Assembly (NCBI GenBank): GCA_018269055.1
Contig: JAFDVI010000055.1
Coordinates: forward strand, 27,290 to 91,289
Direction: 5' to 3'
DNA: 64,000 nt
Source of the DNA: Acidobacteriota bacterium
Lineage (GTDB): Bacteria > Acidobacteriota > Blastocatellia > RBC074
The first letter of the stretch is position 1. Each line of letters opens with the position of its first letter. The position numbers were made by a program, and so were the translations under genes. Below are positions 42,007 to 50,383 of the stretch, one piece after another. The notes under the pieces are model-generated. The model did no database searches and had not been told where the DNA came from. It was given only the letters and a program-made list of their open reading frames with translations.

Positions 42007-43440
42007 TCATGCAAACATTTTTAGAACCGGATCGCCTCCGAAATTCGTCAGCCGTTGTTCGCGTCCGCCGTAATAGTATGTCAGTTTGCGATGATCCAGT
42101 CCCAACGCACTTAAAATCGTCGCGTGCAGATCGTGAACCGAATATGGTTCGACTTCTGCCTTGTAACCGTATTCGTCTGTCGCGCCGATGATCTGACCGC
42201 CTTTGATGCCGCCCCCCGCAAACCACATCGTGAAACCGTGCGGATTGTGATCGCGGCCAATGCCGGATTGCGAAATCGGCATGCGACCAAATTCTCCGCC
42301 CCAGACAATCAGCGTCGAATCCAGCAAACCTCGCGCTTTCAAATCGGCGATCAAACCCGCCATCGGTTTGTCCGTTTCCGCGCAATGCAGCGAATGGTTT
42401 TCATGCAAGCCATAATGCGCGTCCCAGGATTCCTGCTGATGACCGCCGCCGCTGTACAACTGAATGAATCGCACGCCGCGTTCGACCATTCGCCGGGCAA
42501 TCAAACACTGTTTGCCGAAATAATCCGTCGTCTTTTCGCCAATCCCGTACAGTTTTTTGGTCGCGCCGGACTCTTTCGACAAATCCATCGCTTCGGGCGC
42601 ATGCGTCTGCATCTGAAACGCGAGTTCGTAGGACGCAATACGCGCATCCAGATCGGAATTCCCCTGATGTGCCGCCTCGTGCTCCTGGTTCAGCTTCTGA
42701 ACGAAATCAATTTCCGCGCGCTGCAAATGCGGATCAACCCATTTGGGCGGATTCAAATCCGCAATCGGAGTTCCGCCCGAACGAAACGATGTTCCCTGAT
42801 ACGCTGCCGGCATAAAGCCAGAAGACCAGTTCGGCGCCCCACCAATTGGGCCGCCGCGCCAGTCATACATCACCACGTAAGCGGGCAAGTTCTCATTTTC
42901 GCTGCCGAGTCCATACGTCACCCAAGACCCCAGCGATGGATTTCCAGGACGCATATTGCCGCTGTTCATTTGAAAGATGGCAGGCGAATGATTGTTGCTG
43001 GTGGTGTAGACCGAACGAACCATGCACAAATCATCAACCTTTTGCGCAAGGTGCGGGTATAGCTCCGAAACTTCGATGCCCGATTGCCCATACTTTTCGA
43101 ACTTGTACGGCGAAGCCATCAAATTGCCAGGATTGCCGAAAAAGACATCCACCTTGCCCTTGTTCATCGGTTTGCCGTGATTTTTGGTCAGCTCCGGCTT
43201 TGGGTCGAAGGTGTCCACGTGGCTGACGCCGCCGTACATAAACAAAAAGATGACGGACTTGGCTTTGCCCTGGAAATGCGGCGCTTTCTGAGCCAGCGGA
43301 TTGACGCGCTTTTGCTGGCCCGGCTCCGCTGCCAGCAATCCATCCTTGTCCAATAACGAAGCCAGCGCCAAGCCGGAAAATCCGGCTCCGGCGCGAAAGA
43401 TCAATTCGCGGCGTGATAGTTTAGTTTTGTTGTCAATCAT
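42007..43440 (-). CDS. DUF1501 protein with Tat signal
   Basis: 477 residues. The N-terminus has a twin-arginine signal (SRRELIFRAG, then a hydrophobic run to about residue 38), so it is exported folded. The body is a DUF1501 domain, related to the alkaline-phosphatase/sulfatase superfamily: FMYGGVSHVDTFDPKP near the start, a WDAHYGLHENH segment and VWGGEFGRMPI near the C-terminal half. These are often encoded with DUF1549/DUF1553 cytochrome-like proteins in planctomycetes; none is beside it here. The ribosome site is weak. Function is probably hydrolytic but unproven. Confidence 0.9.
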   Translation of the reverse strand: MIDNKTKLSRRELIFRAGAGFSGLALASLLDKDGLLAAEPGQQKRVNPLAQKAPHFQGKAKSVIFLFMYGGVSHVDTFDPKPELTKNHGKPMNKGKVDVFFGNPGNLMASPYKFEKYGQSGIEVSELYPHLAQKVDDLCMVRSVYTTSNNHSPAIFQMNSGNMRPGNPSLGSWVTYGLGSENENLPAYVVMYDWRGGPIGGAPNWSSGFMPAAYQGTSFRSGGTPIADLNPPKWVDPHLQRAEIDFVQKLNQEHEAAHQGNSDLDARIASYELAFQMQTHAPEAMDLSKESGATKKLYGIGEKTTDYFGKQCLIARRMVERGVRFIQLYSGGGHQQESWDAHYGLHENHSLHCAETDKPMAGLIADLKARGLLDSTLIVWGGEFGRMPISQSGIGRDHNPHGFTMWFAGGGIKGGQIIGATDEYGYKAEVEPYSVHDLHATILSALGLDHRKLTYYYGGREQRLTNFGGDPVLKMFA

Positions 43441-43455
43441 GGTTTTTTCTCAGGT

Positions 43456-43797
43456 TTAGGCAGCGGCAAACTCTGTATACTGACGCGCTTCGGGTGGATG
43501 AAATGCGAGCACAATGTCTTCACTAGGCACGCCTGCTTCAAGCAGTGCATCAGCAACCGGTCTGTTAGTGGCGTCGTGCTGAATCCAGATCTTGTTGTTG
43601 ATAATATCTAAATGTAGAACAGCGAAATGCACCCGGCATTCGTTTTCCCAGCCAACATTGAGCAACTCGTAATGATCCCGCTCCGCATCTACAACAATTT
43701 CGTTTACTACATCCACGCCCGGTTTGCGTTTTGACCAACTCGCGTACAGCTCAAGTACTTGTTTAATAATTTCACGATAGCGGCTCAGTTTATCCAT
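43456..43797 (-). CDS. XisI-like protein
   Basis: 113 residues, the normal length for XisI (fdxN element excision controlling factor). The opening MDKLSRYREIIKQVLELYASW, the segment VDVVNEIVVDAERDHYELLNVGW and HFAVLHLDIINNKIWIQHD all fit. In Anabaena XisI acts with XisH and XisF in excision of the fdxN element. It overlaps xisH by 13 bases, as XisH-XisI pairs usually do, and lies 15 bases from the DUF1501 start. No fdxN or xisF is seen, so the excision role is not implied here. Confidence 0.88.
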   Translation of the reverse strand: MDKLSRYREIIKQVLELYASWSKRKPGVDVVNEIVVDAERDHYELLNVGWENECRVHFAVLHLDIINNKIWIQHDATNRPVADALLEAGVPSEDIVLAFHPPEARQYTEFAAA

Positions 43798-44204
43798 TTG
43801 AGAATCCTTTCTTCTTTGACTGAAAACACCAGCAAGTGTAACTGTGAGCGATCAATCATCAACCGTCCCAGTGGTTCAGACAAAATGCCCTCGTAGATAT
43901 GCTTGGGCACAGCCAAGTATAAGACTCTTTCGGTTTCGATCTCAGCCAGGATTTCGCGATACATCAAGAACTGCCCCAAAGCCTCCTGTAAGGCTTCGAC
44001 TTGCGATTTGTTCAGAAAACTTTTGATCTCGACCGCAATCTTGATCCCTTCTTTTTCTGCGGCCACAGGGCCGCGCTCCGCTGCCAGATCAACATACAGA
44101 TCACGCTTCTGATAGCGCAACTGGAGCGGATCATCCGTGATCGTCCAGCCATCAGACGTTAGCGCAGCAATAACGGTGTCGTGGTAAAGGTCTTTGGCTG
44201 GCAT
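43785..44204 (-). CDS. XisH-like protein (PD-(D/E)XK-like fold)
   Basis: 139 residues, typical XisH. The pattern D39-LAAE and V-E59-I-K61 after a helix matches the endonuclease-like PD-(D/E)XK core. It starts four bases after the 310-residue gene and overlaps xisI. XisH-XisI pairs are widespread in cyanobacteria and patchy elsewhere, so horizontal gain is likely. The biochemical role of XisH outside heterocyst development is not known to me. Confidence 0.88.
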   Translation of the reverse strand: MPAKDLYHDTVIAALTSDGWTITDDPLQLRYQKRDLYVDLAAERGPVAAEKEGIKIAVEIKSFLNKSQVEALQEALGQFLMYREILAEIETERVLYLAVPKHIYEGILSEPLGRLMIDRSQLHLLVFSVKEERILKWIN

Positions 44205-44208
44205 TGAA

Positions 44209-45141
44209 TCATTCCATTTGGCCTAGGTTGAAGATCGTCATCCCATTTTTGCCATAACTATCAAAAATGATAACAATTCGCTTCAGGATCGACCCCGTGC
44301 TCCACATCCAAGAGTTAATAATCTCTGTCTTGGGTGAAAACCTTTCATAAACAGGAATTGCAATTGTCGGCGTAATGCGACCTCCAGCGATTTCACAGAG
44401 TCGCGTGGCTATCTCTGAAACCGCGCCTGCGATTAAATCAGGTATTGCTGTAAGGTCTTCTTCCAAACGATCCCCTTCATCAATGCTTGTAGTTCCTATA
44501 CCCAGTTCTCCTAGCTCATGTTTGATGTAGTGACCAGTGAATTTACCCAAAATTCTTTGTAAGTCACCAGAGCGAGCAGGATTAGCAAAAAGCTCGTCCT
44601 CGTCAGAAATCCAATAAATGTTCTGCTTAGGTGCGGACAGTCCTGCAACAAGGATGCTTATCAAATGCGCAACACGCATAGCCGTCTCAAGATGCTTGTG
44701 CCTCCATTGACATTCTAATCCAAAGCTCTTTTTAGCTTGTGCCAACTCTTCTTCGCGAAAACAGAGATTGCCAATATTCTTCTTTATTGCAACGGTTAGG
44801 CTAAGAGCAGGAAGTAAATCTGCGATTTGTAAAAATGGAATTAAAATCTTTCGACGCTTTTTGTCGTTTAGAGCTTTGAAAGACAACCTTCTTCCATCTG
44901 GTAAAAACTGCTGCCTGATAGCCTTGCGATTGGTTTCCCATTGCTGAATAGTATTTAGGTCAACATAAAGGGCGGATATAACTTGGTACTTGCTCGATAT
45001 GTGGCTCCCACTATAGTCAGAAGCGATTAAAATATCAGTACCACTAAATTCTGGAAGCTTCTGGGCACATATGATTCGTTCGACCGAACTAGCCCATCGA
45101 AATAATGGCTGCTGAAGTTGTTTCCAGTTCATATTTGCCAT
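44209..45141 (-). CDS. Protein of unknown function upstream of xisHI (possible RNase H-like fold)
   Basis: 310 residues, no signal or membrane helix. It has an early strand with Asp (TDILIASDYSG, about 35-45), a later strand-Asp-Glu-Asp (NIYWISDEDELF, about 175-186) and an acidic helix (EEDLTAIPDLIAGAVSE), an order reminiscent of RNase H-like DUF3800 proteins, but the match is weak. Codons are visibly A/T-rich: sampled 60-base rows at 44221, 44641 and 44821 have 22, 29 and 19 G+C. This and the xisHI link suggest recent acquisition. No good ribosome site precedes ATG 45141. Confidence 0.7.
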   Translation of the reverse strand: MANMNWKQLQQPLFRWASSVERIICAQKLPEFSGTDILIASDYSGSHISSKYQVISALYVDLNTIQQWETNRKAIRQQFLPDGRRLSFKALNDKKRRKILIPFLQIADLLPALSLTVAIKKNIGNLCFREEELAQAKKSFGLECQWRHKHLETAMRVAHLISILVAGLSAPKQNIYWISDEDELFANPARSGDLQRILGKFTGHYIKHELGELGIGTTSIDEGDRLEEDLTAIPDLIAGAVSEIATRLCEIAGGRITPTIAIPVYERFSPKTEIINSWMWSTGSILKRIVIIFDSYGKNGMTIFNLGQME

Positions 45142-45162
45142 GTGTTTGGTCGCAGTTGATTC

Positions 45163-45246
45163 CTATGCAAATACTTTCAAGATTGGATCGCCGCCAAAGC
45201 TCGTTAGAGTCTTAGGTCGCTTTTCAAAATTACCCTGCCCCGTACC
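45163..45246 (-). pseudogene. Orphan 3' end of a second DUF1501 gene
   Basis: Reading the minus strand, the last 16 codons before TAG 45163 give TLTSFGGDPILKVFA, matching the C-terminus of the intact DUF1501 protein (RLTNFGGDPVLKMFA). The DNA is similar but not identical, so the lost gene was a diverged homologue. The matching frame ends against the stop of the beta-propeller gene. Everything 5' of this is missing and the xisHI island begins just downstream. Confidence 0.8.
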
Positions 45247-46212
45247 TCAGCGAATCACTTTGCCTTTCAGCCCAACCACCTGAGCGGCAACCAGATTATT
45301 ACCGAAATTCGTCCAATCCTTGAATTGCCAGACGACTTTTTTGTCGCGCGTGACTTCGATCAGTTGTGGATTTTCCGGCCCGGCGTGCGTGTTTCCAATA
45401 ATCAAATTGCCATTCGGCAGCAACTGCAACGTCGTCATCCAGGCGAAAGTGATGCCCGGCAATTCCTGATGGTCAATGCTCCACACGATTTTGCCTTCGC
45501 GCGTAACTTCAAAGACTCGATTATTATTACCGCCCGCAATCATGGTGTTGCCGTTTGGGAGACGGATTGCGCCGAACACTTCCACGCCGTGACCTTCGGG
45601 GCCGTGACCGTCTGAACGCGGGCGGCCATTCAAATCCAGCGCGTATTCCCAGACGATTTTGCCTTTGCCGTCGTATTCGCGAACTTTTCCTTCGCCTTCC
45701 TGACAAACCAGATAATTGCCGTTATCGAGTTTGCGCACCATGCGCGTGTCACGATGAGAATTGGACTTTGTCACCGTCAGCGGAACCTCTTTGACAACAC
45801 GATCGTCCTTGTCCACTTCGATCAGACGCGAATTGCCGCTTTCGGCAATCAGTGTTAAGCCGTTTTTCAGCCGCTGGTAGGAATGAATTTCGACTTTGCC
45901 GGTGTACCCTTCTTTCGGTATGGATTCGTGCTGCCAGACGATTTTCTTGTCGCGGTTGACTTCAACGACAGTCGTGTAGCTGGTCTGGAAAAGCACGTTG
46001 CCGTTCGGCAGCATTTGAATGTCGTGAATTTCGCGCGCATCGGGGTTGGGAACTTCCCACTCGATTTCGCCTTTTGAATTGACGATAGCGACGTGCTTTT
46101 TGTCGGCTCCAAGCACTTTGTAATCTCGCGCGGATTCGGCAATCGAAAAGCTTTTCGGCGTTGTCGCTAGCAAAGCCAAACATACAGAGACTGCGACTGT
46201 CAGTTTTCTCAA
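45247..46212 (-). CDS. Exported beta-propeller protein (PQQ/arylsulfotransferase-like)
   Basis: 321 residues from TTG 46212, supported by AAGGGAG six bases upstream. A signal peptide (residues 4-24) is followed by blades with recurring MLPNGNVLFQT, KNGLTLIAESG, LPNGNTMIAGG and LPNGNLIIGNT strands, each paired with GKIVW or KKIVW. That is the pattern of arylsulfotransferase-like and PQQ-like propellers. No catalytic or cofactor residues can be named. A DUF1501 fragment directly downstream suggests it once shared an operon with a DUF1501 gene. Confidence 0.85.
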   Translation of the reverse strand: MRKLTVAVSVCLALLATTPKSFSIAESARDYKVLGADKKHVAIVNSKGEIEWEVPNPDAREIHDIQMLPNGNVLFQTSYTTVVEVNRDKKIVWQHESIPKEGYTGKVEIHSYQRLKNGLTLIAESGNSRLIEVDKDDRVVKEVPLTVTKSNSHRDTRMVRKLDNGNYLVCQEGEGKVREYDGKGKIVWEYALDLNGRPRSDGHGPEGHGVEVFGAIRLPNGNTMIAGGNNNRVFEVTREGKIVWSIDHQELPGITFAWMTTLQLLPNGNLIIGNTHAGPENPQLIEVTRDKKVVWQFKDWTNFGNNLVAAQVVGLKGKVIR

Positions 46213-46229
46213 GACAATCTCCCTTAAAA

Positions 46230-46307
46230 GTAGCGCAACCTGCCAGGTTGCGTGGCCTTAGCCAAAAGACAAATTATGAAGCGTCGCAACCTCGGCAGTT
46301 GCGCTAC
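46230..46307. repeat. Paired inverted palindromes (BIME-like) with GTAGCGCA ends
   Basis: Arm 46230-46252 (GTAGCGCAACCTGCC...) and arm 46285-46307 are near-perfect reverse complements, and each arm folds on itself (GCAACCT with AGGTTGC). Layout and ends match the element at 26588-26680. It fills most of the gap between two divergent genes. Confidence 0.72.
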
Positions 46308-46477
46308 TCTGGTTGTTGAACTGTTTGATGACGCCGGGAATTGGCATCGTTCTGAATGAAAAGCGGGCGCAGTTTACACCGCGCCTTGCAACTGGACAAA
46401 TCAACTTGTAATCCGGTTTGATAAGTTTTTCGGCTCTTGACCTACTGCGATAGGCGACTAATGATGCGCCGACTTCA

Positions 46478-49288
46478 ATGATTACCTTGCTCAACCCAAT
46501 CTGGCTGATTTTGGCAATTCCTTTGGTTGCCGCGTGGTGGATTTGGAAACCGTCTTCCAGGCTCCTGCGCTTCGCGCGGCTGGCACTGCTGACGCTGATC
46601 CTGCTGGCGCTCGGCGGATTGGCCGCCAGACTTCCCAGTCGAGCCGGAACCGTAGTTGTCGTTGCTGACCGCAGCCTTTCCATGCCCGCAAATGCCGAAG
46701 CCTCAGAACGCGAAGCCATTGAACTGATCCAACGTTCGATGAGCAGCGACGACCGGTTGGCAGTCATCGCATTTGGGCAAAACGCTGCGATTGAGCGCTC
46801 GCCGCAAACTGGCGCATTTGCCGGATTTACCAATCGCATCGAAGCCGACGCATCGAATTTGAACGATGCCATCGAAAAGGCTCTTTCGCTGATTCCGCCC
46901 GACGCTCCGGGAAAAATTCTGGTGATTTCTGACGGACGCTGGACGGGGACTGATCCGCTGAGCGCAGCGGCTCGCGCAGGTTCGCGCGACGTGGCGATTG
47001 ATTTTCGCTCGCTGCAACGATCCGTCGCGGGCGATTTGGCCATTGCGCAAATTGATGCTCCGGTCACAGTCACACCCGGCGAAGCCTTTATGTTGACAGC
47101 TTGGGTCAAATCGCCCATTTCGCAGGAAATCCATTTTGAATTGCTGCGCGGCGGACAGGCATTGGCTGCGGGCAAAACGAATGTCAGTGCAGGCCTGAAT
47201 CGTTTGACGTTCCGTGATTTGGCCGAAGCCCCCGGAGCGCAACGGTATTCGATCAAGATCAACGGTGGTTCAGATGATCCGATTCCCGAAAACAATTCGG
47301 CAAAAGTATTGGTTGGCGTACAGGGGCCAAGACCGTTGCTGTTCGTTACGTCTTCGGACAATTCCGGCCTGGCGCGATTGCTGGAAAACGGCGGGTTGAA
47401 AATCAAAACACAAACGCCCGAAGACTGTGAGTGGTCGCTGGATGCGCTGGCAGGATTTTCGGGCGTTGTGTTGGAAAATGTTTCGGCCAATAAAGTCAAA
47501 GAACGAGGGATGGAAGCCTTAATCGCTTGGGTCAAAGAAAGTGGCGCGGGTTTGATGATGACGGGCGGCAAAAACTCGTACGGCTCCGGCGGATATTTCA
47601 AATCTCCGCTCGAACCTCTACTGCCGGTTTCGATGGAACTTCGGCAGGAACATCGCAAGCTTTCGCTTGCGATTGTTGTAGCCATGGATCGTTCGGGCAG
47701 CATGTCTGTGCCTGTCGCTGGCGGACGCGTCAAAATGGATTTGGCGAATCTGGCTGCCGCCCAAGTGCTGGATATGCTGACGCCAACCGATGAATTCGGC
47801 GTCATCGCTGTTGATAGTTCTTCGCACATCATCGCCGACCTGAAGCCTGTTGAAGGCAACGCCGCCAAAGTTCGCCGCGATATTTTGATGATCGGTTCTC
47901 AAGGCGGCGGCATCTTCATCTTCGAGGCGCTTTCCTCCTCGGCCAACATGCTGCTCAAGGCCAAAGCCGGAACTCGCCACATCATTTTGCTGGCCGACGC
48001 AGCCGATTCCGAAGAAGAAGGCGGTTACCGCGAATTGCTGAAACAGTGCGAAGAGGCCGGGATCACGGTCAGCGTCATAGGCTTGGGAAAAGAAACAGAT
48101 GTTGATGCCGGATTGTTGCGCGACATCGCCAAACGCGGAAGCGGCCAAATTTACTTCACCGAAAGCGCGGAAGAATTGCCGCGTCTGTTTGCGCAGGACA
48201 CCATCGTCGTCGCGCGCAGCACGTTTCTGGAGGCCACGACTCCCATACAAACTACCGGCGGACTGGTCACGTTGACCGGCAAGCAATTTTCCAACTTGCC
48301 TCCGATTGGCGGTTATAACCTTTGCTATCTGCGGCCCAATGCGAATTTGGCGACGGTGACGACAGATGAATACAACGCACCGGTCGTCGCTTCATGGCAA
48401 GCCGGAAGCGGTCGCGTGATGGCCTACACGGGCGAAGCAGATGGCGATTACACAGGCCCGATTGCCGGTTGGAGCAGCGCCGGAGATTTTTTTACCAGCC
48501 TGGCTCGCTGGACTGCCGGAGACACTGCGAATCTGCCCGGCAATATGCTGATCACGCAGGAAGTCAAAAACGGCGCCAGCACGATTCAACTTCATCTTGA
48601 TCCTGACCGCGACGAAGCAGGCCAAGTTGCCCAACAATCGGCAATCCTTACCAACGGTTCCCTGCCCAAAGTGACCACGTTGCGTGGCATCGCTGGTTCA
48701 AAACCGACTTCCGAAAAAGCCGAGATGCATTGGGCGGATGCTGACACGCTGGAGCTGAATATTCCCTTGAATGGCAGCGAAACAACGCTTTCCACAGTGG
48801 AAATTCCCGGCGTTAGCCCTGTCACCTTGTCGCCGGTCGCTCTCCCCTATTCGCCCGAATTCAAACCGGTTGACGCCGAAGAGGGCCAATCTGCACTCGC
48901 TCGATTGGCCAGCGCCACAGGCGGTAAAGAACGACTGGAACTGTCAGGCCTTTGGAAGGATTTGCCCCGCCAACCGCGACTCGTCGAGCTTGCGCCGTAT
49001 CTGCTTTTCGTCGCAATCGCCCTGGTGCTGCTCGAAGTTCTGGAACGCCACACTGGATTGGTGACGGCTCAGGCGTTCCCGATTCTGAAACGATTACAGT
49101 CAAAACAAAGACCTAACCTCTCCAAGCCAATTCCTGTCAAACCAGCAACAGCTTCGGCCAACGCAACCGAAACCAATGCCGTCGAAACGGCGAAGCCCGA
49201 ACTTGAAAGCGAACAACCGAAACCGGCGGAGATTTTCGATGCGCTGCATCAGGCGCGGCAAAAGGCTAAAGAACGAACTCGACGTTGA
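46478..49288 (+). CDS. Membrane protein with two vWA domains and a GATase1-like domain
   Basis: 936 residues. Two N-terminal membrane helices (residues 8-22 and 35-50) lead into a first vWA domain with MIDAS DRSLS (64-68), a beta-sandwich region, a glutamine-amidotransferase-like segment (about 285-400, without a visible Cys-His-Glu triad), and a second vWA domain with MIDAS DRSGS (404-408). A C-terminal helix (about 850-870) and a polar Pro/Glu-rich tail follow. Similar BatA-like large vWA proteins occur in planctomycetes and acidobacteria, usually with MoxR ATPases; none is here. It may bind or sort exported proteins. A long antisense frame at its 5' end is rejected. Confidence 0.87.
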   Translation: MITLLNPIWLILAIPLVAAWWIWKPSSRLLRFARLALLTLILLALGGLAARLPSRAGTVVVVADRSLSMPANAEASEREAIELIQRSMSSDDRLAVIAFGQNAAIERSPQTGAFAGFTNRIEADASNLNDAIEKALSLIPPDAPGKILVISDGRWTGTDPLSAAARAGSRDVAIDFRSLQRSVAGDLAIAQIDAPVTVTPGEAFMLTAWVKSPISQEIHFELLRGGQALAAGKTNVSAGLNRLTFRDLAEAPGAQRYSIKINGGSDDPIPENNSAKVLVGVQGPRPLLFVTSSDNSGLARLLENGGLKIKTQTPEDCEWSLDALAGFSGVVLENVSANKVKERGMEALIAWVKESGAGLMMTGGKNSYGSGGYFKSPLEPLLPVSMELRQEHRKLSLAIVVAMDRSGSMSVPVAGGRVKMDLANLAAAQVLDMLTPTDEFGVIAVDSSSHIIADLKPVEGNAAKVRRDILMIGSQGGGIFIFEALSSSANMLLKAKAGTRHIILLADAADSEEEGGYRELLKQCEEAGITVSVIGLGKETDVDAGLLRDIAKRGSGQIYFTESAEELPRLFAQDTIVVARSTFLEATTPIQTTGGLVTLTGKQFSNLPPIGGYNLCYLRPNANLATVTTDEYNAPVVASWQAGSGRVMAYTGEADGDYTGPIAGWSSAGDFFTSLARWTAGDTANLPGNMLITQEVKNGASTIQLHLDPDRDEAGQVAQQSAILTNGSLPKVTTLRGIAGSKPTSEKAEMHWADADTLELNIPLNGSETTLSTVEIPGVSPVTLSPVALPYSPEFKPVDAEEGQSALARLASATGGKERLELSGLWKDLPRQPRLVELAPYLLFVAIALVLLEVLERHTGLVTAQAFPILKRLQSKQRPNLSKPIPVKPATASANATETNAVETAKPELESEQPKPAEIFDALHQARQKAKERTRR

Positions 49289-49469
49289 AACCGGTTCAGC
49301 GAGAAAATTTGTCGGCGCCCACAACTTTCACACACAGACGTTCTTCACCAGGGAACGCCTTTCTCCCGGCTTTCTCCTTGTTTAGGAAGGCGAAAACCGA
49401 GCAGAATTGCTCAAGCATTTTTAGCAGACTCCCCCCAATCCGATTGGACGCAACCATACTGGAGGAGCA

Positions 49470-49970
49470 ATGAACCTACTCAGAAATTCCATTTTGGCAA
49501 TTTTGACACTCAGTGTTTTACTTTTAACCAGCGGTAATCGGCTGAATCTGAATGCCACCGCCAAGGACAGCGACACAACTCCTGGTTTCCAGCAAGATTT
49601 CATGCCACCGCATATTTTCCCGGAAAAAGAAGTGTATGAGATGGAAGAAGGCGACAGCCTGGTCGTCACTCTCAATACGCTGTTTCCATCGCTCAGCGGT
49701 GGCTGCATTGAAACTGTTGGATACGAAGCAGTTGCTCCTCAACCGGGCTTTGTCACTGTCACCAAAGCCTTTCAGCGGGAATTTAAGAAAACGGGCACCG
49801 AGGAGCTTTTTACACATCAAATGTCGTTGCTGGTTTTATCTCCGCAACCTGGGGACGCAGGAAAGTACGAGTTTCAAATTCGGGAAAAACTTTGTCCGCA
49901 GAGCGAAGGAACCATTCTTACCTTCAAGGTCAATGTGAGAAGGATGGGGCCACCATTGCGCATCAGGTAG
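49470..49970 (+). CDS. Small secreted protein of unknown function (Ig-like)
   Basis: 166 residues with GGAGGAGCA before ATG 49470. A signal peptide (residues 6-22) precedes a single beta-rich domain with a strand pattern (VYEMEEGDSLVVTLNT, YEFQIREKLC, GTILTFKVNVRR) like an immunoglobulin or protease-inhibitor I42-type sandwich. Two Cys (about 79 and 144) could form a disulfide. No family is firmly recognised. Confidence 0.75.
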   Translation: MNLLRNSILAILTLSVLLLTSGNRLNLNATAKDSDTTPGFQQDFMPPHIFPEKEVYEMEEGDSLVVTLNTLFPSLSGGCIETVGYEAVAPQPGFVTVTKAFQREFKKTGTEELFTHQMSLLVLSPQPGDAGKYEFQIREKLCPQSEGTILTFKVNVRRMGPPLRIR

Positions 49971-50383
49971 CGAAATCCCACTTCGGCAAGAGACAAAGTT
50001 CCTCAGTCAACAAGATTCCCCTGATTCGGTTCGCGCATTGACTTACGCCGCGCCTTTACCTACTATCGCGCATCGTTGATGAAGTACTCTCACAATGAAG
50101 CAGCGTGCAGCGAGCTTTTTAGGATTCATCAACGCTCCAAAACTTATTTCTTATCCCAGAGTAAGACTTCATCAGGTCGTCAGTAGTAACGATTCGGCCT
50201 TTCACGTTCACTTGTGAAGTAGCGCGTTCCTCCTGTTTGAGACTGTTATTCCGACATCTCAAACCGCGCATTCTTCCCCTTTCCTTTGTGAACTTCGATA
50301 TTTCATAAGCTTCCGGTTTACGACGAACCGGAAAGGGTTTGGTTGGCCTGCAACTTCATGTAATCAAAGACAGGAGCAAAACC
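49971..50383. other. Gene-free stretch before the large secreted protein
   Basis: 413 bases. The only clear structure is a hairpin TTCCGGTT/AACCGGAA at 50311-50333, and a short inverted pair CGTTGATGAA/TTCATCAACG lies further upstream. The hairpin could sit in the 5' leader of the next gene. No gene, tRNA or promoter is evident. Confidence 0.45.
50311..50333 (+). promoter_or_regulatory. Hairpin/dyad upstream of the HYR protein gene
   Basis: TTCCGGTT and AACCGGAA form an 8-bp dyad around a 7-base centre, 51 bases before the start codon. It could be an operator or an mRNA leader stem. Confidence 0.4.

Noticed and set aside
43456..44204. Active fdxN-type excision element
   Set aside because: No xisF recombinase, no element ends and no split gene spanning the region were found; only the XisHI pair is present.
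46258..47868. 536-codon minus-strand open frame opposite the vWA gene
   Set aside because: It is antisense to a well supported gene, has Ser/Arg/Pro-rich nonsense composition, no ribosome site and no recognisable domain.
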